Shown here one piece after another: positions 60,610 to 64,000 of a DNA stretch of 64,000 nucleotides. Every line of letters begins with the position of its first letter. Position 1 is the first letter of the stretch. The DNA is from Quercus robur. Taxonomy: Eukaryota; Streptophyta; Magnoliopsida; Fagales; Fagaceae. Below the pieces are notes generated by a model, which was not told where the DNA came from, did no database searches, and saw only the letters and a program-made list of their open reading frames with translations. The position numbers and the translations under genes are program-made. The stretch is from positions 28,056,782-28,120,781 of the forward strand of contig NC_065535.1 in assembly GCF_932294415.1 (NCBI RefSeq), in the 5' to 3' direction.

Positions 60610-61254
60610 GTTACTCACATCACAGACCATATCAAATCTCCTCTCTCTCTCTCTCTCATCCCTCTCTACCTATCTTCGCTGACCCAAGCCTCATCAACCC
60701 AAGCACCAAGCTACCAACCCAAGCCCCAAGCCGCCCATCTCTCTTCTCTCTTTACTGTGATTGAGGGTTTTTTTTTTTATGTGTTTTCATATGGGTTTGG
60801 TGGCTTTGGTGGTGGTTGATTTTGGCTATAGTAGTGGTGGTGGATGATTTTGGCAGTGGATTTGTGGATTTTGGTTGTGGTGGTGGTGGATAATTTTGGC
60901 TTTGGCAATGGGTTTTGTGGATTTTAGTTATGGGTTTCGTGGTTTATGGCTGCTGTTGTGGTTGATGGGGTTGTGGTTGTGGTTGTGGTTTTGTTTTTGT
61001 TTTTGTTTTCCTTTTTCTACATTGTGTTGTGGTTGCTAGAGTAGAGTGGTGGTTGTGGTCGTTGGTGGATGTGGCTGTGGTTGTGGTGTTTGTTTTTATT
61101 ATTTTATTGTGTTGTTTATGTTATTTTATTGTGTTGAAAGTTAAAATAAAACCACTGATATTGGGTGTTTTATAAAGTGAGATGGTAAAATAGATAAAGT
61201 AGCTTTTGGTAGAGTTAAATTGCTAAATTTATGACTCCACTAATGTGGATGCTC
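60356..61254. mobile_element. Non-autonomous Harbinger-like element with CT and GTGG tracts
   Basis: The left end GAGCATCATTATTGGTGGA is inverted relative to the right end TCCACTAATGTGGATGCTC. The flanks are TTA at 60353-60355 and TAA at 61255-61257. The interior has a (CT)n microsatellite (about 60560-60605) and GTGGTTGTGG repeats. It resembles 8332-9465 in layout and 11400-11762 in sequence. No transposase. Confidence 0.65.
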
Positions 61255-61479
61255 TAAGGGTAGGATATGTGGTGGGGAAAGAAAAAATCAAGTAGGCAAT
61301 GATATTGTCACCCATTGGTGCACTTACTTTTTGTTATTTGAAAAATTAAAAAATAACTAAAATATTTTGTAGTGGGCTTGTTGGTTGTGGCTGCCTATGT
61401 GTGTGTGTGTATATATATTTGTTTTTGTTTTGGTTGAATTTTGTTAAGTGATGTACAAAAGTTGGTAAGTTAATGTGTG

Positions 61480-61529
<50 letters not shown>

Positions 61530-62020
61530 TTTGTTTTTGTTGAATTTTGTTAAGTGACGTACAAAAGTTGGTAAGTTAATGTTTAATGTTTTACTATTAT
61601 TTAATTTTTTAGTTAAAATGATCAGTGATAAAACTATTTATTTATTTATTTTTATAATTATTTATTTTTTATTTATGGCATTATTGGTTCGACCATCAGT
61701 CCGACCCTGGTCCAACCATAAAACTGATAACTACTCTCTATTCCGGTTCTTTGACCGTACTGGTTTTTAAAACCATTAACTCATCTTTTAAATAGTTCAG
61801 TTGTCTAACTCCTTTGTTGTTGTTATTTTTATTATTAGTATTGTTTGATGTTTTTTGCAGCTAAAGTGTTGTACTAATTGATTTATGGTGTATGTTCATT
61901 TTCAGATTTGGTTGAATGATCCGCTAAGTGGTATACAAGATGTTTAAAGAAGTGACCAAAAAATATCCATATTATAATTTTTTTTTTCATTCATATTACA
62001 AATTGTTAATATACATAGTT
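61255..62020. other. Intergenic with TA/TG microsatellites
   Basis: TA runs at about 61484-61526 follow a GTGTGTGT stretch. The phrase TTTTGTTAAGTGATGTACAA is duplicated near 61438 and 61548 around the microsatellite. 61690-61780 is a copy of the dispersed GGTTCGACC/ACTGGTTTTT repeat. No gene. Confidence 0.45.
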
Positions 62021-62292
62021 GTGGTTTGGATAGCTAAAACGCGTTTAGCGTTTTGCATTTTCAGCGTTTCCCCTTCTTCTTCTTCTTTTTTTTTTTTTTT
62101 TTAAGCTGTAATTGTTGACTTTTCCCCCGTGAACAGTGCATGGATGCATTGTTCACGGAACCCACAAATTTCACTTTTCAGCAATTTTTTCATTAAAAAT
62201 AGGTCTCACGGTACTATTCACACATTTAAAAATTATTTTGCTACAGTGTTTTCAGTTTTTAGTTTTTAACTTTCAGTTCCAAACGGATCCAT
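62021..62292. mobile_element. MITE family M1, copy 4
   Basis: It opens GTGGTTTGGATAGC and ends TTCCAAACGGATCC. It contains CACGGTACTATTCACACATT and a following TTTTGCTACAGTGTTTTCAG block, identical in order to copy 1. Confidence 0.7.
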
Positions 62293-64000
62293 GAATTTCG
62301 TGTACTCATCTTTTTTATTCATTTAATTACTTATATTAAAAAATGTAAACAGTAGCTAACATACCTAAGAAACAAACAAAGGGCGGTCACGGGGCTAACA
62401 ATTTTGTCACTGTCAAGTGTCAAGTACGAGTATTCCAAAGGAAATCATACGTGGATGATAACTCTTGTGATAAGCACATTTAATATTTTAACCAAATATT
62501 AATATGTTTAAAAGGACTTTAGTGCATAATTAAATTATTGTTCTGTTTCTCAAAAAAATAAATAAATAAATAAATAAATTCATTGTTCTATGCTTTGTCA
62601 CTGTCAACAGTGTCAAGTACAGCGTATTATTCATTGTTCTATGCTTTGCATTGCTTATTCTAGGCTCTCAAGGACTTGTAAAAGCAAAATTGAATCCATT
62701 GGTTTTTTCATCAAAAAAAAATAAAATAAAATAATCCATTGGTTTTGGTCCTTTTGGACAATCAACATGGGGCTTTATATCTTCTTGGTTTTAATATTCT
62801 TAAATCGATAAGTTGTTATTCCCAGGACTTGGTTCCATGAGATCATCGCTCTTTTTTATTTTCTTTTGGGGATTCACTGCTCCTATATATACAAGTTGAC
62901 ATTTAACAAAAACCACTCTAAATAATAACTGTTTAGTTGCATGGAAGGGAAGTAAGAAGGACAGAAAAAAAAAAATAATAATAAAATAAAATAATTTGTT
63001 TAACCCATGTTTTTTAAGGGAAAAAAATGTGTGATTTTGATTGGCTCTCTTTATTAAAAAAAAAAAAAAAAAAGTACATGCATGTTAGGTTTCAATAAAT
63101 AAACAAATACTAAAACCTAATCCAAACCCACAAGCATGGGTATCGGCAAATAAAACATTTAGTGCATTTTTTTTTAAAGAATCCTTCTGGTTCGGTGCAA
63201 CTAAACTATAATGATTGAGAAGGGTGAACGCTCATAGACTCCTTAAACTTTGGAATAATTGACTGGACACTCTCCTAAACTTTTATTTCGGCCGATTTGG
63301 TACTGATGTGTCAAATTGTTACTTCCGTTTAATAAATTTATACGTCTACAGTGTGGATGAAAGTAGTATTTGCAGGTTCAGTTTTGAGAGAGGATCAAAC
63401 GAACTAGACCGCTTCATTCCTAGGCCCACCGAAGCCGGAATTTGGGGTTCCACTACTGCCGCTGCGTTCGTGGTTCTGCCGGATTTGGTTCAGTTTTCTC
63501 CCTTTCATGCAAGAGAGAGAAATCAAATTAAAACTTTTTTTTTTTCCAACTGTTTCTTTCTGTAGATTCTTCGTCAAATTAGCAAGATTAAAAAAGAACC
63601 TTTTGCTAGTTCCACCATTCAAAATTGTTTCAAACTGTTGTTTATGCTGACTTTTAATATATGTACTTTTTCTACCTTTTTAGGATTTTTAAATTTGATG
63701 AACACCATTCACTGGGTGTGGTAAAGTCCTTCCTCTCTTGGTCAAAAGTGATGAATATAGAAAGCTAGTTTGGTTCCTTGGATGTATTTGAGACTTTGAG
63801 TTGTACGAATTAAAATTTGGGAGAAAAAGAGTGGGTTACCAAGAAGTGTGTTTAGAGATGAATTGGAGACCATAATTTCTTCTGGGTTTCTTGATTCCAT
63901 GGATTAAAAATAAAACAAAAAGAGAGAGACAAATATAGAGACCTGAATAAGCTAAGGAATTTGGGGTGTGGTTCTGGTAGGTTCACCTAGACATGGCAAA
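62293..64000. other. Intergenic; possible leader of a gene beyond the window
   Basis: It is AT-rich with AAATAAAT repeats (62560-62580). 63375-63570 is clearly less AT-rich, with a TTTGCAG acceptor-like site and an 85-codon plus-strand open frame (...DRFIPRPTEAGIWGSTTAA). I do not recognise it and cannot show that it is coding. Confidence 0.35.

Noticed and set aside
60489-60764. Plus-strand ORF with poly-Ser/Leu
   Set aside because: It is translated from a (CT)n microsatellite inside a MITE.
1-64000. tRNA, rRNA or other structural RNA genes
   Set aside because: I looked for tRNA-like cloverleaf motifs and rRNA signatures and saw none. The TGGTATCAGAGC and TGGCGCC motifs are retrotransposon primer sites.

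Overview
This is nuclear DNA of a flowering plant, most likely a woody eudicot. It has five ordinary multi-exon or intron-bearing plant genes far apart in AT-rich, A/T-homopolymer-rich DNA, and about half of the window is transposon. Some high-copy repeats remind me of Fagaceae (oak/chestnut) genomes, but that is an impression and not proof.

Layout. 1-3.8 kb: AT-rich intergenic DNA with a short tandem array. 3.9-7.5 kb (+): a complete four-exon DMR6/DLO-type 2-oxoglutarate dioxygenase gene (salicylate hydroxylase family). 7.5-12.1 kb: a cluster of small DNA transposons, including a 986-bp hAT-like element with a perfect 8-bp target duplication. 12.15-14.7 kb (+): a four-exon COMT-like O-methyltransferase gene, followed by a tandem copy of its own 3' end. 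15.5-18.4 kb (-): an MTP1-type vacuolar zinc transporter with an intronless CDS and a 5'UTR intron. 21.3-33.3 kb: an old minus-strand Ty3/gypsy element of the Tat type, carrying a second, plus-strand Ty3/gypsy fragment inside it. 34.2-36.3 kb (-): the nuclear gene for plastid ribosomal protein L11, with a GC-AG intron. 36.97-37.73 kb: a solo LTR with a perfect 5-bp target duplication. 39.0-41.75 kb (-): the gene for cytosolic ribosomal protein eS19. 42-47.6 kb: small transposon debris (a gag fragment between direct repeats, a LINE-type RNase H fragment, a Harbinger-like element). 48.2-58.3 kb: a younger, nearly full-length Tat-type element with both LTRs, a second RNase H domain, a tandem-repeat 3' region and an antisense ORF region with its own TATA box. 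58.3-60.2 kb: a Helitron-like element carrying a piece of a CHX cation/H+ exchanger gene. 60.3-64 kb: further MITEs and microsatellites.

The host genes are functionally unrelated (defence hormone turnover, phenylpropanoid-type methylation, zinc storage, plastid and cytosolic translation) and form no cluster. The most interesting material is the pair of Tat-type elements. They differ in age, yet both have a tandem array beyond the integrase and what looks like an antisense promoter next to the 3' LTR. The Helitron with a captured CHX fragment is the next most interesting.
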